Positions 17,142-26,600 of a stretch of DNA of 64,000 nt are shown here, in pieces. The position numbers were made by a program, and so were the translations under genes. The notes beneath the pieces are model-generated. The model ran no database searches. It saw only the letters and a list, made by a program, of their open reading frames with translations, and had not been told where the DNA came from. Every line of letters starts with the position of its first letter. The first letter of the stretch is position 1. This DNA comes from Vibrio sp. VB16 (GTDB lineage: Bacteria > Pseudomonadota > Gammaproteobacteria > Enterobacterales > Vibrionaceae), in contig NZ_CP087590.1 in assembly GCF_015594925.2 (NCBI RefSeq), forward strand, positions 2,170,001 through 2,234,000, written 5' to 3'.

Positions 17142-18611
17142 ATGAACAACACAACACGCCCTTACGTTTCACCGCAAATCATCGAAGAAGCGACCGAGTG
17201 GGCTATTATGCATGGTGTCGCCTTCCGCCAAGCCGACAACACTGCAAGGCACTGCCCATTTAGTATTGCACCAATGTCAATGGAGCGCGCAGTATTTCAA
17301 CATTTACGTAAAGTGACGCCACTCATTAGCAAGTTGATAAACAATGTTTCCGAGGATCACGACTTCCTCCAATCGGCTCTGGATGATGTGGCAAAAGCGG
17401 ACCCGTTTTTTGGTCGTTTATTATCGTTGCACCAACAAGCTCATGGCGATACAGAGCATCGATTCACGCCAGCACGAAAACCACTATTATTGATGCGTAC
17501 CGATTTTATGGATGATCGTCAGCACGGTGCAAAAGTTATTGAGTTCAATGGAATTGCCGCAGGTATGGGGCCGTTTGGTCAACGTGCAACAGAGTTCCAC
17601 GCGTTTTTTCGCAGTCAATGGCCAACAGTTTATCATGCATGGTTGGAAAATAGCCTTTCGACTCCAGCCGAAAACCAAGGGCTTGACCAACTTGCTTATG
17701 GTATTGCGCACGCCGCTAAAAAAGTAAAAATGACGTTTACTTCCGATATTGCTCCAAGCAAGCCGACTTTTTTGATGGTTATTCAAGAAAATGAAGACAA
17801 TGTTTATGATCAACATTTGTTAGAAATCGCGCTACAGAAGCAAGGTTTACGAACGGTAAGACGTACTTTTAAGCAGCTCAGCACACAGCTTTCAACCGGT
17901 GATAATCAACGCTTAATGTTGGAAGGTGTTGGTACCATTGACGTTGTGTACCTGAGAGCCGGCTACCAATATTCTGATTACTATTCGCCTAAACAAGATG
18001 AAGCGGTATGTTGTCAGACGTTAAGCCAAACAAGGCTATTTATTGAACGGCACCATGTTGCGATTAATGCGACGTTTAGTCAGCAACTTGCCACCAGTAA
18101 AACGATGCAGATGCTACTGACCATCATGCCACCTGAAGAATATGCTCGCTGGGGGCTTAACCTTGAAGAGGCTAAACTGGTAAAAAGTGTGTTAGCGGAC
18201 ATGAAGCCTATAACTCAAGAGACTGTGAACTGGTTCAACACACAAGCAAATAAACAAGAGTGGGTATTGAAAAACCAAGGTGAGGGTGGCGGTCACTGCG
18301 TATTTGGTGAAGACATCAGCAAGAAGCTACAACAACTCAAGCCAGAAGAGTATGACGCATGGGCATTAATGCAGCGTTTATATCCTCACGAGCGTGAAGT
18401 ACCAACGATTGCAGTACGCGATGGTGTTCAAGCTCATGTCGATGATCTTGTTAGCGAGATAGGCTTATTTACTGCCTACTATGATGGTGAACCAGCCACT
18501 GAAATAGATGGCTACGCGGGCTACCTTATTCGCAGTAAACCTGCGTGTAAGAATGAAGGGGGAATTCATAGTGGTGAAGGTATTTTGGATTCTTTAGTAC
18601 TGAATAATTGA
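17142..18611 (+). CDS. Eukaryotic-type glutathione synthetase (ATP-grasp)
   Basis: A 489-residue protein resembling the eukaryotic glutathione synthetase family rather than bacterial GshB (about 315 residues). The glycine-rich ATP-binding segment WVLKNQGEGGGHCVFG (about residues 373-388) matches the eukaryotic VLKPQREGGGNNxYG block. The C-terminal KNEGGIHSGEGILDS matches the alanine-rich or NEGGVAAG loop of those enzymes. RTDFMDD and VIEFNGIAAGMG correspond to substrate-domain positions. It would ligate gamma-glutamylcysteine and glycine, or a related dipeptide, using ATP in the cytosol. GGAG precedes the ATG. No gshA homologue is nearby. Loop differences leave another peptide ligase specificity possible. 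Confidence 0.78.
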   Translation: MNNTTRPYVSPQIIEEATEWAIMHGVAFRQADNTARHCPFSIAPMSMERAVFQHLRKVTPLISKLINNVSEDHDFLQSALDDVAKADPFFGRLLSLHQQAHGDTEHRFTPARKPLLLMRTDFMDDRQHGAKVIEFNGIAAGMGPFGQRATEFHAFFRSQWPTVYHAWLENSLSTPAENQGLDQLAYGIAHAAKKVKMTFTSDIAPSKPTFLMVIQENEDNVYDQHLLEIALQKQGLRTVRRTFKQLSTQLSTGDNQRLMLEGVGTIDVVYLRAGYQYSDYYSPKQDEAVCCQTLSQTRLFIERHHVAINATFSQQLATSKTMQMLLTIMPPEEYARWGLNLEEAKLVKSVLADMKPITQETVNWFNTQANKQEWVLKNQGEGGGHCVFGEDISKKLQQLKPEEYDAWALMQRLYPHEREVPTIAVRDGVQAHVDDLVSEIGLFTAYYDGEPATEIDGYAGYLIRSKPACKNEGGIHSGEGILDSLVLNN

Positions 18612-18650
18612 TAGTCAAAAATCATTATCGATTGAAAAAACACTTAGCGG

Positions 18651-18704
18651 CTCGGTTAGCGCTAAATACTTCGTCATTTCCGTGAAAACGGGAATCTTAG
18701 TGGT
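18651..18704 (-). repeat. Dispersed repeat, partial copy 4 (inverted)
   Basis: CTCGGTTAG, CTAAATACTTCGTCAT, CCGTGAAAACGGGAATCTT and GTGGT match the first half of copy 3 in the same orientation; the second hairpin is missing. It lies between the glutathione synthetase and the ROK gene, so the sigZ block is bounded by direct copies 3 and 4. Confidence 0.82.
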
Positions 18705-18717
18705 CTTTGAGTGAGCC

Positions 18718-19917
18718 TTAATTAAAGGCTATCAGCATTTTCTCAATAAACAGATAGCCTATCCCTTGTAACAACTGAGTATCACTAAGTTCACCAAATC
18801 GAATACTGGATTTCTGCTCTTTAACCGAGATGACGTTCCCTTCAAATGGATTATAGTGTGCCTGATCTTTAATAACTCTTAACCAATGCTCTCCTAACTT
18901 GCAGGCCTCACCATAAATAACGATGTCATTGACACTCATCGTCACTAAGAAATTGTAGATGCTGATCCCCAATGTGCTCGCGGCCTTATTGCAGAATCGA
19001 CATACTAATGGGTCATTTTGCAAATACAGTTGGGCACATTGCTCAAATTCAAATTCATCGAGATAATACTGTTCATAGAAAAGTCGATTTTTAGTTTGCT
19101 TTCGAATGTCCGCTAACATCGCTTTTGTCGATGCCACAGTCTCGAGACAACCGTATCGACCGCAGCCACACTTTTTTCCATCTTGGTCGATGATTGAGTG
19201 GCCTATCTGTCCGCTTCCGTATAGCACACCTCTAAATATCTGATCATCAATTAGAAATGAAGAACCGATACCGTAGTCGACATTAATGACACAAAAGTCA
19301 CGAGCATGATCAGGGTTTATCCATTTTTCTGCTAGTGCGAGCATCACACAGTCGTTATCCACGGTAACGTCTGTACCCAGTTGTTCTTCTAGGATGTACT
19401 TAAAATCAATCGGCGTATTCCATGGTGCTTGAGGCATGAACATAGAAGTTCCAGCATGGATATCAACCTGCCCATGCAAAGAGAGAGCAATCTTGAGTTT
19501 GCCTACATTCGCTTCTTTTACACAACGTCGATAAACGTCAATGACGGACTGGACGAGTTCTTCTGGAACCGCGGGAGAAACATTCCTTTCCCAACGGTCT
19601 AGGATAAGCTCCATTTTACCATTCACAACCAACGCTGAAATCGTTGTGGGCGTTACATGTAGGCAAATAATTGGGCTCGATTTATGAGAGATTTGATACA
19701 CCCCACTCGAATTACCTCTTCCGGTATGTTTGGTTTGAACGTGTTCTACCCAACCCTTCTCCTCAAGAAAAAGAAGGATCTTGCTGATCGCAGGGATACT
19801 GAGCTCCAATAAATGAGATAGGCGAGACTTACTTAACTGTTTATATTGAAAAAGGAGTCTAATAATCAGCTTCGAATTGAACATTCTGACCGACTGATTG
19901 TTCATGCCTTTGAGCAT
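18718..19917 (-). CDS. ROK family transcriptional regulator
   Basis: A 399-residue ROK (repressor, ORF, kinase) regulator. The N-terminal winged helix covers about residues 1-75 (LIIRLLFQYKQLSKSRLSHLLELSIPAISKILLFLEEKGW). A sugar-kinase-like actin fold follows, including VDNDCVMLALAE, NVDYGIGSSFLI and the zinc motif CGCGRYGCLE. The kinase catalytic loop seems regulatory. It lies 29 bp after araH with GAGGGAG upstream of its ATG, so it is probably co-transcribed. By analogy with NagC and XylR it likely represses the upstream transporter genes in response to the imported sugar. Confidence 0.88.
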   Translation of the reverse strand: MLKGMNNQSVRMFNSKLIIRLLFQYKQLSKSRLSHLLELSIPAISKILLFLEEKGWVEHVQTKHTGRGNSSGVYQISHKSSPIICLHVTPTTISALVVNGKMELILDRWERNVSPAVPEELVQSVIDVYRRCVKEANVGKLKIALSLHGQVDIHAGTSMFMPQAPWNTPIDFKYILEEQLGTDVTVDNDCVMLALAEKWINPDHARDFCVINVDYGIGSSFLIDDQIFRGVLYGSGQIGHSIIDQDGKKCGCGRYGCLETVASTKAMLADIRKQTKNRLFYEQYYLDEFEFEQCAQLYLQNDPLVCRFCNKAASTLGISIYNFLVTMSVNDIVIYGEACKLGEHWLRVIKDQAHYNPFEGNVISVKEQKSSIRFGELSDTQLLQGIGYLFIEKMLIAFN

Positions 19918-19946
19918 TATAGACTCCCTCTTAATATTGAATAAAG

Positions 19947-20966
19947 CTACCCTTTCTCTGCTAGCCTCTGACGATACTGGTCTGCACCAACCGCAAGAAG
20001 TAGGATACCACCCCGGACTAGATACTGGTAAAAGGAATCGATATTAAGTAGGTTCAGAGCATTCTCTACCGTACCCATAATCAATACCCCGACAGCAACG
20101 CCAATAATACTTGCTTTACCACCATTTAATGATACGCCGCCAAGTACACAGGCTGATATGACACTGAGTTCAAAGCCTAACGATGCATTCGGTTGTCCAC
20201 TGGTGATACGGGAAGCCAGTATCACCCCGGCAATAGCGCATATTGCACCTTGTAGAGCGAAATTAGTGATTCTTACTTTATCGACATCGACGCCCGCCAG
20301 TTTTGCAGCGTCGGCATTACCACCCACCGCCAATGCATTTCGTCCATAAGCCGTATTTTTAAGCAAGAAACCAAACACAACAAAACAGAGAATAGTAATC
20401 ACTATTGGGGTCGGCATCCCTAAAATAGTAGACTGTCCTAACATGAAGAAGTCCATGTTTACTACACCGACAGCGTTACCTCCCGAAATAATATAGGCAC
20501 CGCCTCGTACAATTTCCATCATAGCCAAGGTGGCAATAAGCGCATTTACGCGAACTTTAGTAACAAAAATTCCGTTCATAAGGCCAATAAAAATACCGGC
20601 TATCAATGCCCCAATAATACCTAATATAAAGCTGTCTGTTGCATTGACAATTAACGCCGCAAGCACGCCGTAGAAAGCCACTTGAGATCCTACCGACAAA
20701 TCAAAGTCTTTCGATGCGAGGCAGAACATCATCGTACAGGCCACCATGCCTATCTGTGATATTGAAAGGCCAAGCCCCACCATGTTTCTTAGCGAAAAGA
20801 AATATGGGACAAATATCGCTAACGAAATAAATAACAATATATAGACAACAATGATGTTGAAATTTTCACTGCTACGAATCAACGACCATGTTGTGGCACT
20901 TCTACTCATGGGTAGTTCTATTTCAGTGGTCTTATTAACATCTGTGGTGCTATTAACCGTCGTCAT
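19947..20966 (-). CDS. araH: Sugar ABC transporter permease, AraH-like
   Basis: A 339-residue inner-membrane permease of the CUT2 ribose/arabinose class. Blocks FCLASKDFDLSVGSQ, NALIATLAMMEIVRGGAYIISGG, GGNADAAKLAGVDVDKV and SGQPNASLGFELSVISACVLGGVSLNGG align closely with E. coli AraH. About ten membrane segments are expected after a roughly 35-residue cytoplasmic N-terminus. It would form the channel dimer fed by AraF and powered by AraG. The start overlaps the araG stop by 4 nt (ATGA), indicating translational coupling. Confidence 0.88.
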   Translation of the reverse strand: MTTVNSTTDVNKTTEIELPMSRSATTWSLIRSSENFNIIVVYILLFISLAIFVPYFFSLRNMVGLGLSISQIGMVACTMMFCLASKDFDLSVGSQVAFYGVLAALIVNATDSFILGIIGALIAGIFIGLMNGIFVTKVRVNALIATLAMMEIVRGGAYIISGGNAVGVVNMDFFMLGQSTILGMPTPIVITILCFVVFGFLLKNTAYGRNALAVGGNADAAKLAGVDVDKVRITNFALQGAICAIAGVILASRITSGQPNASLGFELSVISACVLGGVSLNGGKASIIGVAVGVLIMGTVENALNLLNIDSFYQYLVRGGILLLAVGADQYRQRLAEKG

Positions 20967-22468
20967 ACTGTCATCTCCTGTTCTGGGAAAGCCTTAGAAA
21001 GAATGCTCTCTTCTTGATATTCTTCACGCGTAAATTGAGCCGATATTTGATTTTCCCGCATGACATACAAACGGTCGGTGATGCCCATTACTTCAGGTAG
21101 TTCACTCGAAATTACGATAATTGAAATCCCCTTATTCGCTAGCTCATACAAGACGTTATAGATTTGATTTTTGGCGGAAACATCAATACCTCGAGTTGGC
21201 TCATCCACAATAAGTACATTCATACGAGGTTCAGATAACCAACGTGCTAGAATTACTTTTTGTTGATTCCCTCCAGAAAGGAACTGGATCTCTTTTTCAA
21301 GGGAGGGGGTTTTAATATCTAGCCGATCGACAAAGTGTTTGGCTTGCTCCATCTCCTTGCTTAGATTTAATATCCCACCAAGCTTCCAGAAGTTACGACG
21401 GCTACTGATGGTAATATTTTCCCAAACCGATCGAAAAGTAATATTCCCTTCTTTTTTTCGGTCCTCCGAGCAATACAAAATACCATTTTCAATAGCCCGT
21501 TTAGGCGTTAGCGTCGGAAGTGTTTTGCTATCTAAAGAGGCATCAATATGTTGACTAGATAACGCACCAATAATGGATTTCATTAATTCGGTTCGACCAG
21601 AACCAACCAACCCGAAAAAACCAAGAATCTCACTGTTTCGTACTGAAAATTGAACATTGTTAGGGAACAACTTGCTTTGAATATTATTGAGAGAAAAGCA
21701 GGTATCACCAAGGTCACGGGGAGAATAGGCATACATATCACCGAGGTTTCGACCTATCATTTTTTCTATAATTGTCTGGCGGTCGATCTGGGTTAGATCA
21801 TCATATGAAATGACATGTTGTCCATCTTTCATCACAGTACATGAGCTACAAAGGTCAAATATTTCCGCCATTCGGTGAGAAATATAAATCAGTATTTTTC
21901 CTTGTTCTTGCAGCTGACGAACCACTCTAAAAAGCACCTCTGTTTCTGCGGCTGACAGGCTACTTGTCGGTTCATCTAAAGCAATGATATTGGCATTCAA
22001 TATCATTGCTTTAGCAATCTCAACCATCTGTTGTTGACCCATTGAAAGCTTGCTGATTTTATCGGTTGGTAAGAAGCTTAGGCCAAGTTTTTTCAGCTGA
22101 ACGTCGGCAAGTTGGTTCATTTTTTTCCAGTCGACTTTTCCTTTGTTTGTCGGGAGTCGACCTAAAAATATATTTTCTGCTACTGTCTGTTCAGGAACCA
22201 GTTGGAGCTCTTGGTGAATAATCGCGATGCCATTTTTTATCGCTTCACTAGGTGATCGGAAATGAACCGGTTTACCGTTAACCACAACCTGACCGGAGCT
22301 TGCTGGATGAATGCCGCCAAGCACCTTCATCAACGTACTTTTGCCTGCACCGTTAGCACCTATAAGACCGTGAATCTCTCCATGGCCAATAGAAAAGCTA
22401 ATAGAGTCAAGTGCTTTAACGCCGGGGAAGTTTTTAGATACATCGCGAAATTCGAGTTGATTCTTCAT
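20963..22468 (-). CDS. araG: Sugar ABC transporter ATP-binding protein, AraG-like
   Basis: A 501-residue protein with two fused ATPase domains, as in RbsA and AraG. The first has Walker A GANGAGKST (about residues 37-45), signature LSMGQQQMVEIAKAM and Walker B ALDEPTSS. The second has the degenerate P-loop GLVGSGRTE, signature LSGGNQQKVILARWL and VDEPTRGID, typical of CUT2 transporters. It drives sugar import at the inner membrane. AAGGATT lies 6 nt before the ATG. It follows araF with a 49-bp gap and overlaps araH. Confidence 0.88.
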   Translation of the reverse strand: MKNQLEFRDVSKNFPGVKALDSISFSIGHGEIHGLIGANGAGKSTLMKVLGGIHPASSGQVVVNGKPVHFRSPSEAIKNGIAIIHQELQLVPEQTVAENIFLGRLPTNKGKVDWKKMNQLADVQLKKLGLSFLPTDKISKLSMGQQQMVEIAKAMILNANIIALDEPTSSLSAAETEVLFRVVRQLQEQGKILIYISHRMAEIFDLCSSCTVMKDGQHVISYDDLTQIDRQTIIEKMIGRNLGDMYAYSPRDLGDTCFSLNNIQSKLFPNNVQFSVRNSEILGFFGLVGSGRTELMKSIIGALSSQHIDASLDSKTLPTLTPKRAIENGILYCSEDRKKEGNITFRSVWENITISSRRNFWKLGGILNLSKEMEQAKHFVDRLDIKTPSLEKEIQFLSGGNQQKVILARWLSEPRMNVLIVDEPTRGIDVSAKNQIYNVLYELANKGISIIVISSELPEVMGITDRLYVMRENQISAQFTREEYQEESILSKAFPEQEMTV

Positions 22469-22517
22469 TCGTATAATCCTTGGTGTGTTCGGGGTTATTC
22501 ACCCCGAATTATCACAA

Positions 22518-23510
22518 TTATAGACCTAACTCTTTACGCACTTCTTCGAAGTTATCTCGTGTGGCTAAATAACCAGAGGTATACACAAGCTTGTCAGGTT
22601 CAACACCATTGGCTACCCAGTTATACATGTTGAGAGATGTTTGATACCCGTGAGCTTTAGCACTCAAAATAATTGTGCCGTGAAAACCCGTGGCAACCGG
22701 CTTACGAAACTCGTTGATCGCTTCTTCCGTACCATTGATACCAAGTCCAATAATATTGTCCGATGAAATACCATTGCCTTCTAATGCCCGCACGCCACCA
22801 ATAACTACTTGGTCATTCATGCCATACACTATCCATTTTTTAAACTCACCTTTTTGCGTAATAAGGCTGTTAGCGGAATTAAACGCTTGCTCGGTATTAT
22901 CCAATCGATGAGGGGCTTCAAAAATATTTGCCGTTGGATAGTTGTTTTCGTTCAATACGTCCGTTGCACCTTTCGTGCGTTCATAGGCCGTTGGTAGCTG
23001 TTTGTAAGTTAAGGCCATAACAGCTACCTCGTTTTTGTCCCAACCACGTGAATCGATTTCAGCCAATAGTGCATCACCCACCTCTCGCCCAATGCTATAA
23101 GCAGAAATGCCCATATGAACGACGTCTTCAATCGGATTGCCATTCCCATCAATCAGGCGATCATCGACAGACATCAGTTTGAGGCCGTTTCGTTTCGCCG
23201 CCGCCACAACCGCTGGACCTAGTTTTACGTTTGGTACGCAAACAATGACGCCATCCGCTTGTTGTGTGCCCAGGTTATCCAACGCTGACATGAGTTTTTG
23301 TCCATCTTGCGCACCGATTTTGATCAGTTCAAACCCTTTTTCTTTTGCCGCAATTTCAGCGAACTTCCATTCATCTTGGAACCAACCTGCTTCTGGTTGT
23401 TTTACAATAAAACCGATCTTCTTCTTCGCTTCTGCGGCAACACCCAAAGAAATAGAACAAAGGGATGTTGTCAGTAATACCGTTCCGATGTTTTTGTAGA
23501 GGTTTTTCAT
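22518..23510 (-). CDS. araF: Periplasmic sugar-binding protein, AraF-like
   Basis: A 330-residue periplasmic binding protein with a signal peptide ending at GVAAEA. FIVKQPEAGWFQDEWKFAE parallels E. coli AraF, keeping the Lys, Glu and Trp equivalent to Lys10, Glu14 and Trp16. VDDR (Asp90), an Arg in TAYERTKG (Arg151), MND (Asn205) and GING (Asn232) also appear kept, so a pentose such as L-arabinose is the likely ligand. ATG 23510 is used because it begins the signal peptide and has AGGGAAC upstream; the longer frame to 23564 adds 18 residues before it. It is the first transporter gene of the unit. Confidence 0.86.
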   Translation of the reverse strand: MKNLYKNIGTVLLTTSLCSISLGVAAEAKKKIGFIVKQPEAGWFQDEWKFAEIAAKEKGFELIKIGAQDGQKLMSALDNLGTQQADGVIVCVPNVKLGPAVVAAAKRNGLKLMSVDDRLIDGNGNPIEDVVHMGISAYSIGREVGDALLAEIDSRGWDKNEVAVMALTYKQLPTAYERTKGATDVLNENNYPTANIFEAPHRLDNTEQAFNSANSLITQKGEFKKWIVYGMNDQVVIGGVRALEGNGISSDNIIGLGINGTEEAINEFRKPVATGFHGTIILSAKAHGYQTSLNMYNWVANGVEPDKLVYTSGYLATRDNFEEVRKELGL

Positions 23511-23527
23511 AATGTTCCCTATTTTGT

Positions 23528-23547
23528 TAGACCAATGCGTTGGACTA
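23528..23547. promoter_or_regulatory. Inverted repeat before araF, possible ROK operator
   Basis: TAGACCAA (23528-23535) and TTGGACTA (23540-23547) form an inverted repeat with one mismatch and a TGCG spacer, 18 bp upstream of araF. ROK repressors bind AT-bordered dyads of this sort, and the position would block an araF promoter. No second copy was found before the DUF5107 gene. Confidence 0.35.
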
Positions 23548-23694
23548 TAAACGCGCCTTATCACGTTAAGGATTCAGCGTTTCGCATTTTGCTTTATGTT
23601 TGTAAAGTACCGTTATTATTTAAATTAATGGTAATGCACTACTCTGTATATATTCTGATGTTTAATCACGCTATTAAGTAATCTATGTTTAGTA

Positions 23695-26600
23695 TTAATG
23701 TGGTGGATGTTCAAAAAACGTTGTTAGCAGTGGCAAAAGTGAATCAATCAAGCGGGTCTTGCCATGCCCCGGCTCCAATTTAAGCAAGGCCGCTTTATCC
23801 TGTGTCGATGGCGTGATCCCAGTGTCCAATAACAAACCTTCTCCAAGCGAAGAGAGGTATCGAATAAACCGACAATGCACCTGATGATTTTGAATGATAT
23901 CCCTATCAAATACATTCAGCTCAGGAAGCGAGACCGCGAAGAAGTCTTCGTAAACATCTTGAGATAGATGATCGTTTGCCCAATTTCTCATTACAGTAAA
24001 ACGCTTCAGTGCACGGTCTTTTTCTCCTAATTTAGCAAGAGCCAGTGCTTGGAAGAACAGGTAATCAGCGGGTTGGTCATTGTAATAGCGACTTTCTGTT
24101 AACTCACTGGAGCCAAGCGTCGCCTTTTGCCAATACTGTTGTGCCTCTTGAGCATTACCACGTATTTCTGCAAGGCAACCGAGCATGAAATAGATGTCGT
24201 TGTCGCTTTGCCCCACTAGACGCCCTTCGCTTAAATTGTCTGGATAGGTTAGAGATTTAACCAATTGTTGCTTTGCGTTGGTGTACTTTCCGTCCGTTAC
24301 GAGTTTTTCCGTTTGGCGTAATAATGCATTGATGTATTGTCCTGTGATTCGACCTTCACCACCTTCCCATGGATGGAATACTTTGCTTTCTAGCACGTCT
24401 AGTGCTCTGGCTTGATTCCCAGAAATATTAAGCAGTGCTATCCACTCGGCACTTAAGTCATCCCGCTTTAGCACAATACTCTGGTGCTTATTCAGCATGT
24501 CGAGTCTATCTTCAGGTGAGCGCCCTATCAGCTTGCTTAAATGATCTAGTTCGAAGAGCACTCTGGCGTCTTGAGAGTCAAGCTCCCACGCATAAGACAT
24601 ATGGCAGAGCGCACGTTCTAGATCTTGTTTTTTATTTGCATAGTAAACAGATAGATTGCGGTGACATTCTTTAAAATCAGGCCTAATAGTTAACGCATTC
24701 TTCCAAAGTAGCACCGCTTTTTCGTAAGACTTTTTGGCGTAATAGAAACACCCTAGTTGATAATCAACAAAAGGATTCCCAGCTAATTTTGTCAGTGCAT
24801 ACCACTCTATTTGTGTATTAGGGAAAAGTACGTTTTGACTAAACTCTTGTTCGGCTTTGGTCAATAAATGCTCATCCATTTCGCCGTCTAATGCTGTTTT
24901 AATGAGCAAAGAATTGGCGCCGCTGGCGTCGATCAGATCAATCGCTCTGATTGCACACGCCATTAAGCCAAGTGATTGATATAAGCCACTAACGTGGATG
25001 GCATTAGCTTGCCTTCTTTGGCACAAAGTCGAGAATATTTGCTTCGATTCATCCGAACTTGTAATTCGATACTTCTCAAAAAACAACGCATAGCCAAGTG
25101 GGAACTGTTGAATTGCCATATCAATGAAGCACTTAGCCTCGTCGGTTTTATCCAATTTATCTAGAATCACAGCCTTGATAAAAGCCGCGTGATAGCTGGT
25201 GCGATTAAGCTCTAGTGAGCGATTTATTTCTTCTAGCGCATCGGTGTATCGGTGCTGAATAAATGATAGGCGACTCGCCCCCATAAATCCGATATCACCA
25301 CAGTTACCACTCCAAGTGGATTTATAGTAATCCTGATAGGCCAATTCGAGTTGCCCCATTTTTTCGTGAACACAACCTCGAAGAAAACTGGCGCGACCAC
25401 AAGCCGGGTTTTTGTTATATCGATGGGCTCGATCTAGCGCGTTGTTTAATAGTGCTAATGAATTATCGTAGTCACACCGTTCGTACTCTCTATTCGCCAA
25501 CGCAAGGTTGCAGCGATAATCCAGTGGGTCTCGATGCAGAGCTTCTTGGTAATAATCTTCTGATTGACCACTAGCATGATGATACTGTTCTAAATGTTGA
25601 CCTATCAAATAAAGCTCTTCAATCGATGACACGTTTTGCGGAGCCAAAGGGGGTTGCGCTGGTTCAGGGATAGCTTCTTCAGCCGCATCGAGCTCTGTGT
25701 ACGAAAGTACTTTTTGACCGTTTTGGGTGGTGACAACAATCGTTAGCTTTTCATTGCTTGAGTATTCAATGGTTTCCAAATGTACCTGACAAGGTTCAAA
25801 AGAGAATATCTCGTCAACGAGAACGGTATTGCTGGACTTAATGACGACTGAACAATTCTCTATTTGGGATATTGCATAGATACCCCATTCTATTTCTCTA
25901 TCTTCTCTATGTAGTTTCAGCGCGAGATCTGTATTGGCTTGATGTACCGACCCTAATTGGCTGTATGGCAGGAAATTCTGCACGAAGACTTTTTCTTCAT
26001 TTGAGTCGATCCATGTAAAGTCCGGTTGGTTATCGGTGAAGACACCCGTCATTAGTTCGATATACGGACCACCGGTATCTGTGAGGTTTTTGTCCCACGC
26101 TAACCCAAAATCACAGTCTCCCCATGTCCACTGTTTTTTTCCTGGAGAGATATGGTGATTGGCGATATGGAGTAGTCCCCCAGCTTCATTATGACTATAG
26201 GCTCCAACAAAATCGTAATCAGAACCCGCCGCCATATAAGATGTTGGAACAGGTAGGTTGTTATACCGAGAAATATCTGTACCAGGGGAATAGTCCACTT
26301 TGTAATATGTGCCTTTTGCTATCGGGAACTCACTCACGTCTCTCTTTCCGTGGTCGTAGACCGCGGTTACGTCTGGTGGGAATATACTCTGATGATCCTC
26401 TCCACCTTTAACGGCAGGATTAGACCACCAAAGAAACTGACGTGGTGTTGGGTTTCCGTTATAGACCTTACCGGTTATCTCTATGAGCGCTTTGTTTGGA
26501 TAAAGTTTAAAGCCTGCACTGATTTGCAGACCATACATATGCTCGACTTCCCCAAGCCAAACCTCTGCACTACCATCATCGTGAGTTCGAATATTTACAT

